In this document: positions 47,220-61,300 of the stretch, one piece after another
Layout of the letters: every line of letters starts with the position of its first letter
Position numbering within the stretch: position 1 is the stretch's first letter
NCBI GenBank assembly: GCA_003116995.1
Contig: BDSL01000004.1
Coordinates: forward strand, 1,736,001 to 1,800,000
Source: Yamagishiella unicocca
Taxonomy: Eukaryota > Chlorophyta > Chlorophyceae > Chlamydomonadales > Volvocaceae
Direction of reading: 5' to 3'
DNA: 64,000 nt
Notes under the pieces: generated by a model
What the model was told of the DNA's origin: nothing
The model's input: only the letters and a program-made list of their open reading frames with translations
Database searches by the model: none
Translations under genes and position numbers: made by a program

Positions 47220-49868
47220 TTATGCCGCCTGCATGGCAGCCAGGCTCTCCTCTACCAGCTGACTAGATCCAAGGCAAATTTTCGAACGATCGTTGCATGT
47301 ACGCACCACGACGTCCAGCACGGAGCACTGGCCGGTAGTGCTGCTGCCGCCCGCCGCCTGCGCGGAAATCGGAGATAGCAGGGTGACAGATGGAAGGGGA
47401 AAATTTGACCACCCAAAGCGCCGGGGAAAGATTGTGCTCTGGCTGCAGTTGAATAATAATAGAAACGCATGCCATGGGCGACGGAATACGTTGAGAACAT
47501 TCCGCCGCGTTACTGACAGGTATCCATCATGTACTCCCAGTGTAGACGAGAGCTAAAACCGTGCGCACGCACTCCTGCTTCTTGGTGCAGAGGTATGGCA
47601 TGAACAATGCTCATTGCACCAACATTCCTGCCACGGTGTGGGACACTGCGGGCGTTACGCTACCCTTGCCAAGTAGGAAAAAGACCCGCATGCGTCATGT
47701 CTTCCCCTGGCGATAAATCGTCGCTCTTCCATGCGCCACGCCTCCTGCTAACCTCAGCGATAAACGCAAGCGGTGCGCACTCGAACAGCAGCCTCAGCTT
47801 GGCAGGCGCGGATTCGGAGCAGGGGTTGCAGAAGACGCCACTGCCTTTGGCGAGCATGTGGTGCACGTCAGGCACCATGCCGCCCGTGTACCTGGACATG
47901 TGGGTCATGTGGGTCGGTGCAAAAGAAAGTTTGCAAGAGATGTACGGAACAAGCGGCTTGCGTACTACCGCTGGCGCGGCGGCAACGCCGCTGCTAAGTG
48001 GCACATGGTTACGCGTTGAGGCGGGGCGCAGAGAGGCAGGCTTGGTGGCACTGCCTTGGGTAGCCGTCGCGAATAAAAAGGCAACTGTTTCCATATTTTC
48101 ATCACGATGAAGCGCTCAAGAGGTCTACGCAAGCAGGCTTAGTGCCCAGCAGCCCTTGGAAGCCGCTTCACCCAAGAACACAGCCTGACCTTAGCGTAAA
48201 CGCCGCCTCAATCCAGCGCCGTACGAGCGCCGCGTATTCGGCATTGCTTCCCGCCGCTCGCAGATTTGCAGGCGCGAATGTGTTGCTTACAGGGCCGATG
48301 GCAACATCCGACCGCAGCAACCTCCATGTCCCGTCCTGCTGCAGCAAGAACTCCTGCACATCGTGGCTGCCTCGCACGTTGCAGCTGCTGGTGCAAATGC
48401 TGCTGGAGCTCACGGCAGCCGTGGCGTCAGTGGCGTCAGCTGCGGCGCCGTCCACCTCCTCGGGGGCGTCGCCATTTGCTGCGGCGATTCGGTACCAAGA
48501 CAGCGGCAGGCATGGTGGCGGGACGTTCATCACCGCGCGGGGACACACACACAAGCATTGACGGCGTCTCGCAGCTTAGTCTTGACCAACGCAATAGCGG
48601 GTTTTGTGGCGCAGACGACACTGCTTTTTGGGTCGATAACCTTTCCGTCCGAACCGCCCGACGCAGGCAAGGCGGTTCCACTTCATTGGGTGATGGCACT
48701 GGCAAGGCCAAAGCCAGTGCTGGCTGCAAGCTGTGCAATGCATCCGCACATCCTAGCATTGTCGCACCTGCAGAATGCGTCGCGCCTGGCACCGCCGCCT
48801 CAGGTTTAGGCTTGGCCCATACCAATATCGTCTGTGGCCCATAGACCGCGTACGCTGCCGCAGCTTGCTGCCGGCCTGCACGACCCACCGGGCTGCCGCC
48901 GGGCCAGATTCCAAAGATCGTCCCCACCGCGAAGTTGGCCCCCATGATGCTGCTGCCATCTAGGGGGTCAAACACCACCGTGTAGCCGCTGCCCGACAGC
49001 TCCCTAATCTCGGGCTGTTCCTCGCTACCCGCCCCTTGCACGGCGCTGCAGCTGGCAAACCGCTCGAAGATGAGTTGGTCAACTTGTACATCGACCTGTT
49101 GGCATGCATTTACGAGGCGTTAAGTGGGTTGCGGGCATCTGTACACTGACACGGCGGGGTGGGTGGAGGTTGACAGGGTCGGGAGGTGCACTGGCCTGAA
49201 ACCAAACGCTTGATAGGTATGGAATCACGCTCAGGCATTTGTAGTAATATCTGTTATACGCGGGGTATACGCATTGCTTCCGCTGGCGTAAGCGAGCTGC
49301 CTGTACACATACTTTCCAAGGAATGAGCAAACTCGCTGGAGGTAAGTGTAAGCAAACATCGACTCAACTTGTTATACGTGAAAAAGGCTTGGAAGCGTTA
49401 TGGGTTGCCGGTGACCTATGTGATGCTGCCGGCGCCCCTTGCCGGCGCACACACGCGAATGCTGTAGGCCCAGCCACCATAAACCCATCGCTCACCTCAA
49501 GCTGCTGATCACCGAAGGCGTTTGTGCTGCCGCTATAGTTGGAGCCTGCCGACCGTAGAATGACCTGCGTGATTTGGCGGTCAAAAGCCCTTAGTCGCCT
49601 CCTACTGTGTATCGTGTACAGTGTTATACTTTGCAACAGACACGTACCGATATCTCTGAAACTACTGAAGCTACGCAGGTGAGCACTTGCGCCTGCGGCG
49701 CAAGCAGGGGTGGGCAATCGCTGTCGGATGGTGCACGAGCGACGCCGTCGGCAGGCCAAACGCACTCTCAAAGTCACTGCCCTGAAACCGTTATAGCAGC
49801 AAGACCAACTCCGCCTCACGCACCAGCTCAGGCTGCAGCCCCTGCAGATGCTTGACATCAAGCGCCAT
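47220..49868 (-). CDS. Sedoheptulose-1,7-bisphosphatase-like enzyme, no transit peptide
   Basis: Exons: 49868-49824 (or to 49806), 49564-49496, 49095-48768, 48478-48190, 47891-47753, 47357-47220; 335 residues (341 with the longer exon 1). It belongs to the class I fructose/sedoheptulose bisphosphatase family and should remove the C1 phosphate of a sugar bisphosphate. Metal and phosphate sites are intact: NAFGDQQLEVD, GSEEQPE, VVFDPLDGSS (about 78-87), FAVGTIFGIWPGG, RYTGGMVPDVHHML and KLRLLFECAPLAFIAEAAGG. TGGMVPDV is the SBPase form rather than the FBPase form. Differences from plastid SBPase: the start MALDVKHLQGL has no transit peptide; the redox loop (CGGTAC in the plant enzyme) reads SAGSNYSGSTN, without cysteine; and about 50 Ala/Ser/Asp-rich residues are inserted before HDVQEFLL. 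It is thus likely a light-independent, non-plastid paralogue. The exon 1/2 joint is uncertain. The start context (GGAAATGGCG) is good. Confidence 0.88.
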
Positions 49869-51849
49869 TTCCTCTTCGGAAGACCTTACAAGCCTCCTCC
49901 AATGTTATAACGTGTGCTTCGTCTCAAACAAATATGTTTTTGGACACCGATACCTGCCGTGCAGGATTAGGAATTTTGCACTGTTCGCGTTGACTAGTGC
50001 TGTTCTTCACTGAAGCGTGCTATAAATTGCAAAGGTATATAAGTTGAACCGTAGCTCTTACACAAATGAAGATCGGCGGTGACCGCAGACGGCGGTACGA
50101 CAACCGGCATGCCATGCGATGCACACCCTGTCCTCAGGCAGGCGCACAAATACCTAATTTTGGGCCCAATCCCTACTTATCTCTCCCGCTTCCACCCAGC
50201 CCCGGCCTGCTGTGCGGAGATCAACTCGCAACACAGTGAACGTCTCTCGGGCGGTGCTAACTGCACGATGAGGCATGGGGACAAGGAGGGACAAGGCCTG
50301 CCGCCATCTGCTGCTTGCCGGTGCATAGCTGGTTCGAAAGGGCGCGCGGGAGGGACTCAGCAACCCATCAATCCTTCCCTCCTAAGTCCTAACTCGCCCT
50401 AGCTCCTGGTCCCTGCCCCTATCTTCTCCAAACCGTGCTTTGCGGGTACCCACCCGTACCCTTGTGGACGTGGCCATTAAACATCGCTTGCAACGCGCCG
50501 TATGGGGCTTCGCGCGCGTACGTCACGACACTTTCCAACACTTTCACTGCAGAGCCTTGGCGGTGGATGGACGGCCATAGCTCGCATTGGCACCTGAGCC
50601 TCATAATTAAGAGCCTGCGACGACTCCAGTGCAGCATTTACAGGAACTCTGTGTTCTCATGACTTTTCATAGGAACAGGTTGCATCCTCTATGGGATGCG
50701 GACTGCTATTCTGTGGATATGAGTGGATGAGTGGTCAAGCAACAAGCATCGACGCCTGGGCATTCACCCCACCATGCCATGCAGCTAATTTTGCGGTAAT
50801 CTGCCCTCCTGTGTCCAGTTCCAAGCATCCGACGGGAGAGGGGCTCTTAGCCCTTTGTTGGCCGCCCATCTTCGAAACGCCCAGAAACGCCCAACCACAA
50901 TATGCTCGATGTCCGCATTAGGCAGCGCCACGAAGCTGGCTAGCTGCCTGCGATGCACCTGACACATGCTGCCGCAGACCAGCAAGCCGGTAGCTGCCGT
51001 AGGAGCCCTAACGAAGGAACTGCGCCCCGAGGCGGATGTCAAGGACCCCTGTCGTGCTGTCCGTGTTAGCTCTTCCATGCGCTCCACTGATCGTGGCATT
51101 CCCTCCCGTGGCAATACAGGACCTTAATTCCCACCGGATTCCAGTACCTAGCGTCCGCGCAAACCTCCTGAAGCATAGGCGCCGCCTGCCTCCATCACAG
51201 CAGGCCAGAAGGCGTAGTGATGTACGCGCGGCATTAATTTTCAAGTTGCGTGTCGGGGCCGCAGTGGGCCTGCGCCAGGCAGCGTCTGGACTGCCGTTCG
51301 CTCGATGCCTTGGGCTACGGCGTGGTACGGCGGGACTCAGCCTGACTCTTGGGATCTGTGTCGCTTTCATTTGCAGTAAAAAGTGTCTACATGCTGCACG
51401 CGTTGCGTATTCTGTGAGATTAAGCATGATGAGCAGGTGCTGGCTTCAGTGACCGGGGTGGATGTCCTCGGATATGCTACCCCGCACCTGCTCAGGCCGC
51501 CATAGGCGAAAACTCGAGCTCATCCGTCGCGCACGGCACCTGAGCCCCTAAGGGGCGGAAATGGGAGGCATCATCACCTTTTGTAATACTCCATCGCACA
51601 ATCCTGAGTCATTCGGTTTCATCCATCAAAATACTCCAATTGACCTGTCCGTACGGACAGTCGAAAGCTCAACCGCTGGCTGTATGCCAAACATTGTGCC
51701 AACAGTTTTAACTTTGATACGTACCCAACATCCCTTTAGATATCCCTATTTTTGACGTAAATGACATGAACAGAGTATACCTCGCTGTAAATTGAAGGAA
51801 GCGAGCCGCGGCGCACACCGGGAAATTAGCCTGCGCAAGTTTGCGTAGG
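49869..51849. other. Intergenic, divergent promoter region
   Basis: It lies between the bisphosphatase gene (minus) and the large lectin-like gene (plus). The first 200 bases next to 49,869 are AT-rich and are the likely bisphosphatase promoter. Open frames near 50,785-51,114 (minus) and 51,036-51,452 (plus) show no domain or consistent splice sites. Confidence 0.5.
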
Positions 51850-54800
51850 ATGATATCTTTCTGGCTGCAATTTACAATATGTACTGTACTAGTGCTCGCA
51901 ATCGGCTCAGCGGCTCAGTCGAAGGTGGCCAATATCCGAACAAACGTCGGCAACGTCCCCTCCCATACAGCTAACACGGGGCATCCACGTTACGTCCTAA
52001 AGCATTTGGAGGCGTATGGAGTGCCGAAGAGGCGAATGCTGCAGAGCACCACGAGTGAGTTCGTAACTTGACGGCCTGGTTTGCGTGTGTGGAAACCCGA
52101 ATGCTGGTTGAGGATATTAAGGATGTGTTTTTAGTTATGAAACGAGTCGAGTTTTAGGGGGGGGAAAGTGGGCAACGAGGGCTGTGGAAGCCGGACAGGC
52201 AGTTAAGCGCCAGGAGAAAAAGTGGAAGCATACACTGGAAGGAGATGCTATACAACCATATAACCGCCAGCATATTCAACTCCGTGGCTGGCTGGCCGTT
52301 AAGACGTCACCTGTCGGCAGTCCCCTGTGGTCCAAAAGAGACACATTACAGCCGGCGAGACCTGTGTATCTGCCAATTCGGGACGGGTGCTACGTCCACT
52401 GGGCGGGCAAAACCCAGTTCCCTTTACCGAGTTAGGGTCCGCGCAGGATCGCAAAGGTGCAAGAAGTGTGCGAGGGGGACAGCAGCATGCCAGCTGGCAC
52501 GAGCAGGCAGCTCAAGGGAGGGGCCGCCCTCCCTGGAGTTCGCGCTGGAGTACAGTTGGCCCCCAGCAAGCAGCACCGGGGCTGACACGAACCACCTTCC
52601 CGCCGAAACGCACTGCTGCACTCGTTCGTGCCTTCACCTGCCAACCACCTCAACGGCCCCCGTCCCTCCGCCGCATACAGCAACCGCTACTGCGGTGAAG
52701 AAGCCAACTTCTCTCACCTCGCTCCTTGCCGCTCCAATGCCTCCCGGTCCTCCCCGCCTCCCCCCGCGGTTTGGCTATGCACCAGCTACACTTCCCATGT
52801 CGAGATACCGGTTCTTTTCTGTACCACTCCCCGCGTTCACACCACGTCGCATCCCTGCCCGCACCCGCAGCCCTCCCCAGTGCTCGGGTGCTGGTAGCTG
52901 CCAACAACGCCCTGTTCTCGGCGTTCAATCTCAGCCAGACGCTGGAGACGCTGCAGCTGCGGATGGACTACGAGACTGACATGGCGGCTGCAGCTGAGAA
53001 GGGCCGAATGACGAGGACGGTGCGAGGGAGCGAGGGGGTAGGGGTAAGGGCGCGGGGGGCCGGCCAGCCTGGCAAATGGGGGTTGGGTGGTGGTGGGGCA
53101 GGGGGGTTGGGCGTTGCGCACTTTTCGGATTGCGTCGTACGGTGTACGACATACAGCTTACACGGGCGGTCTGGCGGTTGCTTGTTGGCGACTGCGTGGG
53201 GTTGCGAGAAGCCCCGCCCCATGCCTTAATTCTCCATCAGCGGGGGCGCCTCGAGAAGGCGCTTGGAGGCGTGCGACTGGCGAGCTGCACGTCAGCACTG
53301 TACGGCACCGCATGTTGCGCAAATCCGGGTGTCGCACGAAAGCCGCCAGCCTCCCCCTCCCCGGCCGCCGACGGGTCACCCCAGGTCTCTCGGCAGTCAA
53401 ACCCAAGTGCACCAGCATGCGCGCGCGACCAGGTGTCTGAAGCCTATGCGCCAGCTACACTTCCCACGTCGAGTAAGCGATCCTTTTTTGCAACCCCACC
53501 GCATGAGGTCCTGCCTCGCCCGCGCCACCCGCGCGCAGAACTACGACGTGGTCATGTTCCCCCAGCAAGTGCTGGACAACACGGACCTCAGCGGCGTGTA
53601 CGACAGCCTGGTGGCCTTCATGTACGACGGCGGCACGGTGGTGCTGGGCCCCAGCACCGGCTCCATCCTCTTCACAAGTGTGACCCGGGGGTCGGGGGGG
53701 GGGATGGGGGGGCCAGAGGCAGGGAGTCTGGGAGTGCGCGTGGGGGGGGGGGAGGGGAAGTGGTGAACCCCCGGTAATCCTGACGTGTCAGGAAAGCTTG
53801 TGTAAGGAAATGCGCCAAGCCAGGGCATAAAACCCACAGGTAACCAGCTCACCATCGCCCCTCTCCCCCGCCCATGCCCCCGCCCGCATCGGTTCAATTC
53901 CCGGCGGCTACCCGGCGCCGCCTCAATACCCGCCGCCGTGCTCCGCCCACCCGGCCGCCTGGGCCTCCACCCTCCCGCAGCCAAGTTCACCCAGGAGATG
54001 GTAGCCCGCAAGTCCCTGGCCGGTGACCCGGGCGCGAACGTCACAGTGGACTGCGGCTCCGCGCCGTTTGCTGTAGAGCTGACCTCCCAGCTGTCCCCCT
54101 CCTGGAACCTCACCGCCGCGTCCGCGCCCGCTCTGGGGACCTGGCCGGCCACGCTCAGCGCGGGCGCCTCGGGCAAGGTGGAGGCGGGCTGGCGGGGACG
54201 GGGGTAGCAAGGGGGCAGCAAGGAAAGCCGTGGGCACGGCATAGGCGCGGACGGGGCCGGGGGAGGGCCGCTGGAACGCATGCCATCTGCACTGATTACC
54301 CGTGCCATTTCACTGACCCACCGCGACCCACCGGTCCACCGACCCACGCCTGAAGGTGACCGCCTACGCTGTGGCCTGCTTGCCGTTGGAGGAAGCCAAC
54401 GGCACGGCCGTGTACCAGGACACCGGCACGTCGGCCACCACGGTGTTTTCTTACCAGCGCGGCACGGGGCGCTTCTACTACCTGGGGCTGGATTTCGACA
54501 ACGACCCGCGGGACGGCACGTGGGGCCAGCTGCTACAGGCAATCGCGATGCAGGTGGGGTGAGCCCCCGGGAGGGGGAGGGGTAAAATTTGTGTGTGTGG
54601 AGGGGACGCGCCGCTTTTCGTGCCCCAAGACGTGGGCAGGAGGTTGACGGTTGGCAGTTGATTGACAACGGCCGGCGCTGGCTGGGTCAACGGCTGGCAC
54701 TCCTCGCCCACTACATCCCATCAGCACGGCTCCCCGCAACCGCATCGAAACGCACACGTGTTTGTGTTTCCCCCTTACCCCTTACCCCTTCCCCGGCCCC

Positions 54801-55286
54801 GCCCACCCACCCGGGCTTACAAACCCAGGCGGCCTCCACACCAGCCAAGCCCTCCGCTCCGCCCTCCACTCCGCCCCCGCCCCCGGCGCCTGCCGCACCC
54901 GCGGACCCGGGCGTTGCTGACGTCACCTCCCCCACCATCTCGTGGCCCGTGGGTCGCGGCCGCGTGTCGTACACCTCCGCCGGGCCCACCGCCACCGCCG
55001 CGATGACGTCACCCCCGAGGCCCTCCCTGCCGCGCTCGTCGTACCTATGCCACGACCTCCCAGTCACCCCTGGAGTCGACACCGCCGGGCTGTGGGTCAC
55101 GATCGACCTGGGCACGACCAGGCGCGTCAAGGGGATCCGGATCCAGGCGCTGGAGGCGAGGTACAGCAACAGATCCACGATCCAGGGCGTCGCCGTGGGC
55201 CTCGAGGTGCGCTTGACGGCGGCGGCTACTCCAGAGATGCTCCTCAACCACTGCGTCTTCTCACCCCCCCACCCGCCGCCACCGCC

Positions 55287-55318
<32 letters not shown>

Positions 55319-58300
55319 CGCCGCTGCCGTTACCGTGGCCGCTGCCCCCCTACAACGATGCCGCAGGTGCGCGTCACGCTTTCCCCGCCAGCCCTCACGG
55401 ATTCCGGGCTCGGCACAACCGTCAACGACCTGTACTGCAACTCCCCCGCGCCTTTCATCGTCGTCGGCGCCGGCGCCGTCAGCGGCAGCGCAGCTGTCGA
55501 CCTGGCGTGCGGCGACACGGTACGACGGGTGGAGGAGTGCGGGTACGACAGGGTTACCTCCCGGGCTACTCGCCCAGGCCGGGTATGGGTAGACTCCTTG
55601 CACGAGAAGTCGTAGGGCCCGGTAAGCCAGCCCCAGGAAACAGGCGCGGCCTCAAACCCCAGAAGCCTGAAACCCCAAGAACCCTGAAACCCTATAACCA
55701 CGAAACCCCAGAAACCAGAGGTGGTGTTTGCTGTTCCCTCCTGGCTCGCTCGGCCGTCGGTCTCAGCCCCTTGGCCGCCCTTTCTCTCCCACCGCCGGGC
55801 CGCTGTATGCTCTGACTCTGCGCCCCTCCGCGCGGTATGATGGGGACCCCGGGGGACGCAGACGGGCCGGTACGTCCGCATCGCTATCACGAGCTCCATC
55901 CCCGAGGCGGCCTCGGCGAAGCTGTGCGGGGTGGACGTGGTGGGGGCGATACCAGGTGCGGGAACTGGGGGATTTGGGGGGGTGGGGTGGCCCCTCGGGG
56001 GGGTGCGAGAAAAACCCGTGTCAGGATAAATTCGCTTGTGGTATAGGTTTGGGGCGAGGAAGAGGGGGAGGGGAAACGGGGGCTGAGGTCGGGGAAGTGC
56101 AAAGTGGCGCGTGCATCACAACGCATGGCGCGGAAGAGTGACTTGTCTCGGGCGCGGCCTTGTGCTCTTAGTGTATGTGCCCGTCTCCACTGGTGCTCAG
56201 CCCAGAAGCACGTACATGCACACGCGCACCTCACTGCTTTCCGTGTAGTTTCGATTCTTAGCGGGAAATAGCGCCCCGGGGCCCGCTGTGCCCCCTCGCC
56301 CCCCACCGGGTTTCTGCCCTTCGTTTCCTGTGTCATGTAAGCGTGTCTTCTCGCCACCCCCTCCCCGAACATTACACTCCCCTCCTAGAACCCTCCTGTC
56401 CTGCCTCCCCCTTCCTCCTATCCCTCCTATCCCGCCTACCCCGCACAGCCTCCTACGCGCTGGTCTCCCGCAACCGACCCGTCTGCGTGACCAATTCGAG
56501 GAGTAACAGAGGCACCGTGAGTGGCTCAGCAACCGGTTCCGGCTTGACCTCGAAGGGGGGGAGGTCAAGCCGGAGGGGGGGAGATTGAAACCACACCCAC
56601 TGTCAGCGGTGGACAAACCCTAAAACCCTAAAACCCTAAACGCTCCCTTCCTCTGCCGCCTCAGCCGCCGCCCGCCGCCTCTCCGCCCTTCCGCCCCCGC
56701 CCCGTTCCCCTCCTGCTGGCGCCGACTGCCTGAACCCCACTCCCCCACCCACCCCCCGCACCCGCGCCCCCCCCCGCCGCAGTTCCCCCCTGCGACGGCG
56801 CCGTCGCTGGCGGTTGACGGTTTGTACAACGATAACCGCCTGACAGGGGTGATGTGCGCGCTGTCGGAGCTGCGCGGGGACCCCTTCATCACCATCGACC
56901 TGGGGGCCACGATGAGCGTCGAGTGAGGCTGCAGGGCAGGGCGGGGGCGGCGGAGCTGAAAAGGCTGTACGGCGGGCTGTAGGGGATGTACGGCAGGAGG
57001 CGCGAACTGGCGAGCTGGTCCCGTGGATGATCTCTGACCCAACGCCCGGACCCACACCCTGACACACCACACCTTTCCTTCCATGCACACACTATGCGCA
57101 TGCGAGTTTGCTGTCCTCCGTCTTCGTTGTCGTGTAACCGGGTTTTGTCGCCCCTCCTCCCCGGCGTGGCCTGGCTTGACCCGCGACCCTCCAGACGGGT
57201 GGAGGTGACCAAGTCGTCCCGCGACGAGTACGACCAGCAGCTGAGCGACTTTGCCATTGTGGTGGGGAATCTGTCTTGCAGCAGCGTGGACAACCCACTA
57301 GTGAGTTTAAGGGATTAGGGTTTAGGGATTTAGGGGTTCAGGGTTCAGGCCGGGGGGGGGAGGGAAGGGGTTGCAGGGGGGAAGGCGGAGGTGGGGGTTT
57401 ATGATGAGCTAGCTGTGGGGTTGTGGCGTGTGCTGCCAAGCATGTGCGGGGGGGATGACCAGCCAACAGCGTTACTAACACCTCTCACCCCGAACCCTTA
57501 ACCCCTTCCCCCCCGGATCCATTCGCCCCGAAACCATCCACCCGCCCTAGCCCCCTCTCCCAGCTGAACCTAACCCTCTGCCCCCCTTGACCCACCGCCC
57601 CGAAACCACCTACCCCCCGCTCCCAGCTGAACCTAACCCTCTGCCCCCCTTGACCCACCGCCCCGAAACCACCTACCCCCCTCTCCCAGCTGAACCTAAC
57701 CCTCTGCCCTCCTTGACCCACCGCCCCGAAACCACCTACCCCCCGCTCCCAGCTGAACCTAACCCTCTGCCCCCCTTGACCCACCGCCCCGAAACCACCT
57801 ACCCCCGCTCCCAGCTGAACCTAACCCTCTGCCCCCCTTGACCCACCGCCCCGAAACCACCTACCCCCGCTCCCAGCTGAACCTAACCCTCTGCCCCCCT
57901 TGACCCACCGCCCCGAAACCACCTACCCCCTGCTCCCAGCTGAACCTAACCCTCTGCCCCCCTTGACCCACCGCCCCGAAACCACCTACCCCCTGCTCCC
58001 AGCTGAACCTAACCCTCTGCCCCCTTGACCCACCGCCCCGAAACCACCTACCCCCCGCTCCCAGCTGAACCTAACCCTCTGCCCCCCTTGACCCACCGCC
58101 CCGAACCACCTACCCCCGCTCCCAGCTGAACCTAACCCTCTGCCCCCCTTGACCCACCGCCCCGAAACCACCTACCCCCCCCAGCTGAACCTCACGCTGT
58201 CCAAGGCCGCCTTGTGCGCCTCCGGCCTCACCTTGTCGCCCGGAAGCACCGGCGTCTACAACTGCAATAGCATAAATGGGAGGTACATCACCATTGCCAT

Positions 58301-61300
58301 GCAAAGTGAGCGGCAGAGGCCGGGGGGGCGGAAGGAGGAGGGGACTGGAGGGAGCAGCGGGGGCGCGAATGTGGAGGGGGGTGCGGAAGGGCGGGGCGGG
58401 GCGGGGCGGGGCGGGGCGGGGGAGAGAAGGAGAGGGGGTAGGGGCCTGTGTGTACTGCCGTACACATCATGCATCGTCGTGCGCCGTACTCTTGAGAGGC
58501 CCGGTGTCGGCTGCTCCTCTGTCCTAGCTAGCTCATTTACTGTGTGTCGTGGCTTCGCCGTATCCGTGCCGTGTGAAACACACCCTCCTCCCCACCTCCA
58601 CCCCACTCCACCCCACCCCACCCCACCCCCCGTTCATCTGGGCAACATTAGATTACTACGGCTACCTCCGCCTGTGCGAGGTGGACGTGTACACCGCCGT
58701 ACCAACCAGACAGGCCTACCAAGTTGCCGTACACAAGCAGGTGGTCACCCTCGCCACCTCCCTGGAGTCGCTGCTGGATGGTCAGAGCAAGGCCACCTTC
58801 AAATCCGTGGCTGGTGGGTGCGCGTCGCTGGCTGGCTGGAGGAAGTCGAGCTGCGGCGGTCGGCACGCACCCTAGCCTTTTGAGACAAAACACATGAATC
58901 TCCCTCTCCTTTCCCCCCTCCTTTCCCTCCTCCTTCCCCCCTCCTTCCCCCTTTCCCCATCCAGTCATTCGTTTTCTGTCTTCCGTGTCGGGTTTCCAAG
59001 GGCTTCCTCTCACCGCCCCCGCCACCCGCCTCCGGGCCTCCACCACCCTCACCTGGCTATCTGTCGCTCCGTCTCACCTGAAAAAAAACACCTTCCCACG
59101 TTTCCCCCTCCTTTCCTCACGGGTTACCCCGGGTTTCGTCTGAAACCCCCCCGCTAGGCCTCCTGGTGGACGGAGTGACGCCCACCGGGCTGCGCAACAC
59201 CACGTCTGGGGGCAGTAGCACCGCCCCCCTGGACGCAGCCTGCATCATCGCCAGTAGCTCCGAAACCGAGAGCCCCTGGCTGGCGGTCCGACTGGGAGGA
59301 CGCTACTTTGTACAGCACGTCAAGGTGGGCTAGGTGGCAGCTGCCTTTCGTGCCGCGTCGCGGTTTGTGTATCGGGGAAGTGGGGGTCAAGGGAAGAGGC
59401 GGGGGAGTGTTTTGGGTCTTGACGGTATTGTTTCCCTACCCCGCATCGATCACCTCCCCACCCACACACACACACCGAAACCCCGTCTCTCCCCCCCAAC
59501 CCCCCAAACACATCACCCCCCTTCCCCCTCCACCAGCTCCACTTCTCCGCCCACTTCGACCAGCTGGCCTACTCGACGACGTCCACTCGGGGCGCTGGCA
59601 GCTTCGGGCTGGCGCTCGACGTGCGGCTGGGAGACTCCCTCCCCTGGAGCGCCGAGAACCCCGCCTGCGCCGCCGCTGCGGGTATCTTCACCGGGCTGGA
59701 GGACCGCACCGACCTGTACGGCAGCGGGGAGAACGTCAGGTATGTGTGCATTGCGTGTGTGTGTATTGCGTATGTGTATGCGTGGTTAGAGCCGAGTGGA
59801 GGGAGGGGGCAGGGTAGGGTAGGGCCCCCCCCCGCCTGCCTCGCCTCCCCTCCGTCCCCCTCGCGCCCCCCGCCTCCCCCCACCTCCCCGCCCTGCACAC
59901 AAACCACACACCCCACCCCCACACCACCTCCCCACACCACCTCCACACACCAACCCCACACACCAACCCCAGGAGTTACCGCTGCGGCTTCAATGGCTCC
60001 ATCGTCGTGATCACCACCGCGCGCACCTCGGCTGACGGCTTCAACTTCTTGGCCCTGCCGCCGCTATGCGAGGTGGAGGTGTTTTCTGTTGCAAGTAGGC
60101 TGCTGGGGTTGGTGTGGGCGGGCGTGGAATGGCGCAGGCCAGGGCTGTCTGGCTTGGAAGGGACGTCTCTGTGTTGGGAGAGGCAACGAATGACGCAGCA
60201 CCCTGGCCGTCGGGCTGGTGTGTGGGCTTGTTGGGTCACCGGGCAACAGGCGCTCGGAAGCGCTCAAGCTGCTGCGGCCAGGCCTTTCGTCACCCAGACC
60301 ACACAGCGCCCCGCACAACTTATCCTCAAAACTCTGAAAATCCTGGGAAACCCTGGAAAATCCTGGAAAATCCTGGGAAATCCTGGAAAATCCTGGAAAA
60401 TCCTAGAAATCTTGGAAAATCCTCTAACCGGACTCCTTTCCGTTGTACTCCGAAATCTTGGAAAATCCTCTAACCGAACTCCTTTCCGTTGTCCTCCCTG
60501 CAACGACACGTGATGGCCTGACTGGCAGACGGCGGATTCGACATCGGCTACCTAGCTTCCCTGGGGCGCTACGCCGAGAACAGCGATGACCTGGGCGGTG
60601 TGAGCGCCACCAACGCCACCCGCGCGCTCCAGAACCCTAATTACCAGCCCAACACGGTTTCGGAGGACGACCGCTGCGTCGTCGCTGCGGCGGCCCCTGG
60701 CAGCTTCGCGTTCTGGGTTGTCGACCTCGGGGAGCCGGTGCACATGACCATGGTGGAGGTGAGGCCCCAAGGCTATCGCAAAATTCGCACAGCTTCCTCA
60801 CCACGCCATCCTTTCCTCGTCTTCCACTTGGATGTAAACTTGAGTAAAAACTGAACCCCTGCACTGAGGCAAATCTGGCATAGCTTTAAACTAACACAGC
60901 GTTTGGTTTTATTGGAACTCGAATAAAGCCCGTTTTCCTGCCCGTTTACCTCAAACCTCCCTCACCCCAAATCCCTCCCTGGACTGCCAACCCTCTCCCG
61001 TCCCAGATCTTCGCAACAGATTTCTCCGCTGTGGCAAACGTCAACCTGACGCTGCTCAACGACACCGCATCGCCGCCGATACCCGGCTCCGGAACCGCCT
61101 TTCCTGGCGCCTCAGGCATTTTCTTAAGCCCCGGCGAGGTCAGCTTGATCGTCCCGCCCGCCTCCGAAACCGTGGTTGCTCGCCACCTCATGATCACCAA
61201 CACCCTGTCGGACACGCAGCTGCGGCTGTGCCAGGTCTGGGTATACAGCGCCGCCGCCGGCGCCGCCACCGGCGGGCGGTCCGGTGTGCGGCTGCGGAAG

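Noticed and set aside
50785..51452. Open frames on both strands of about 110-140 codons
   Set aside because: No recognisable domain, no consistent splice borders, and the two frames overlap on opposite strands.
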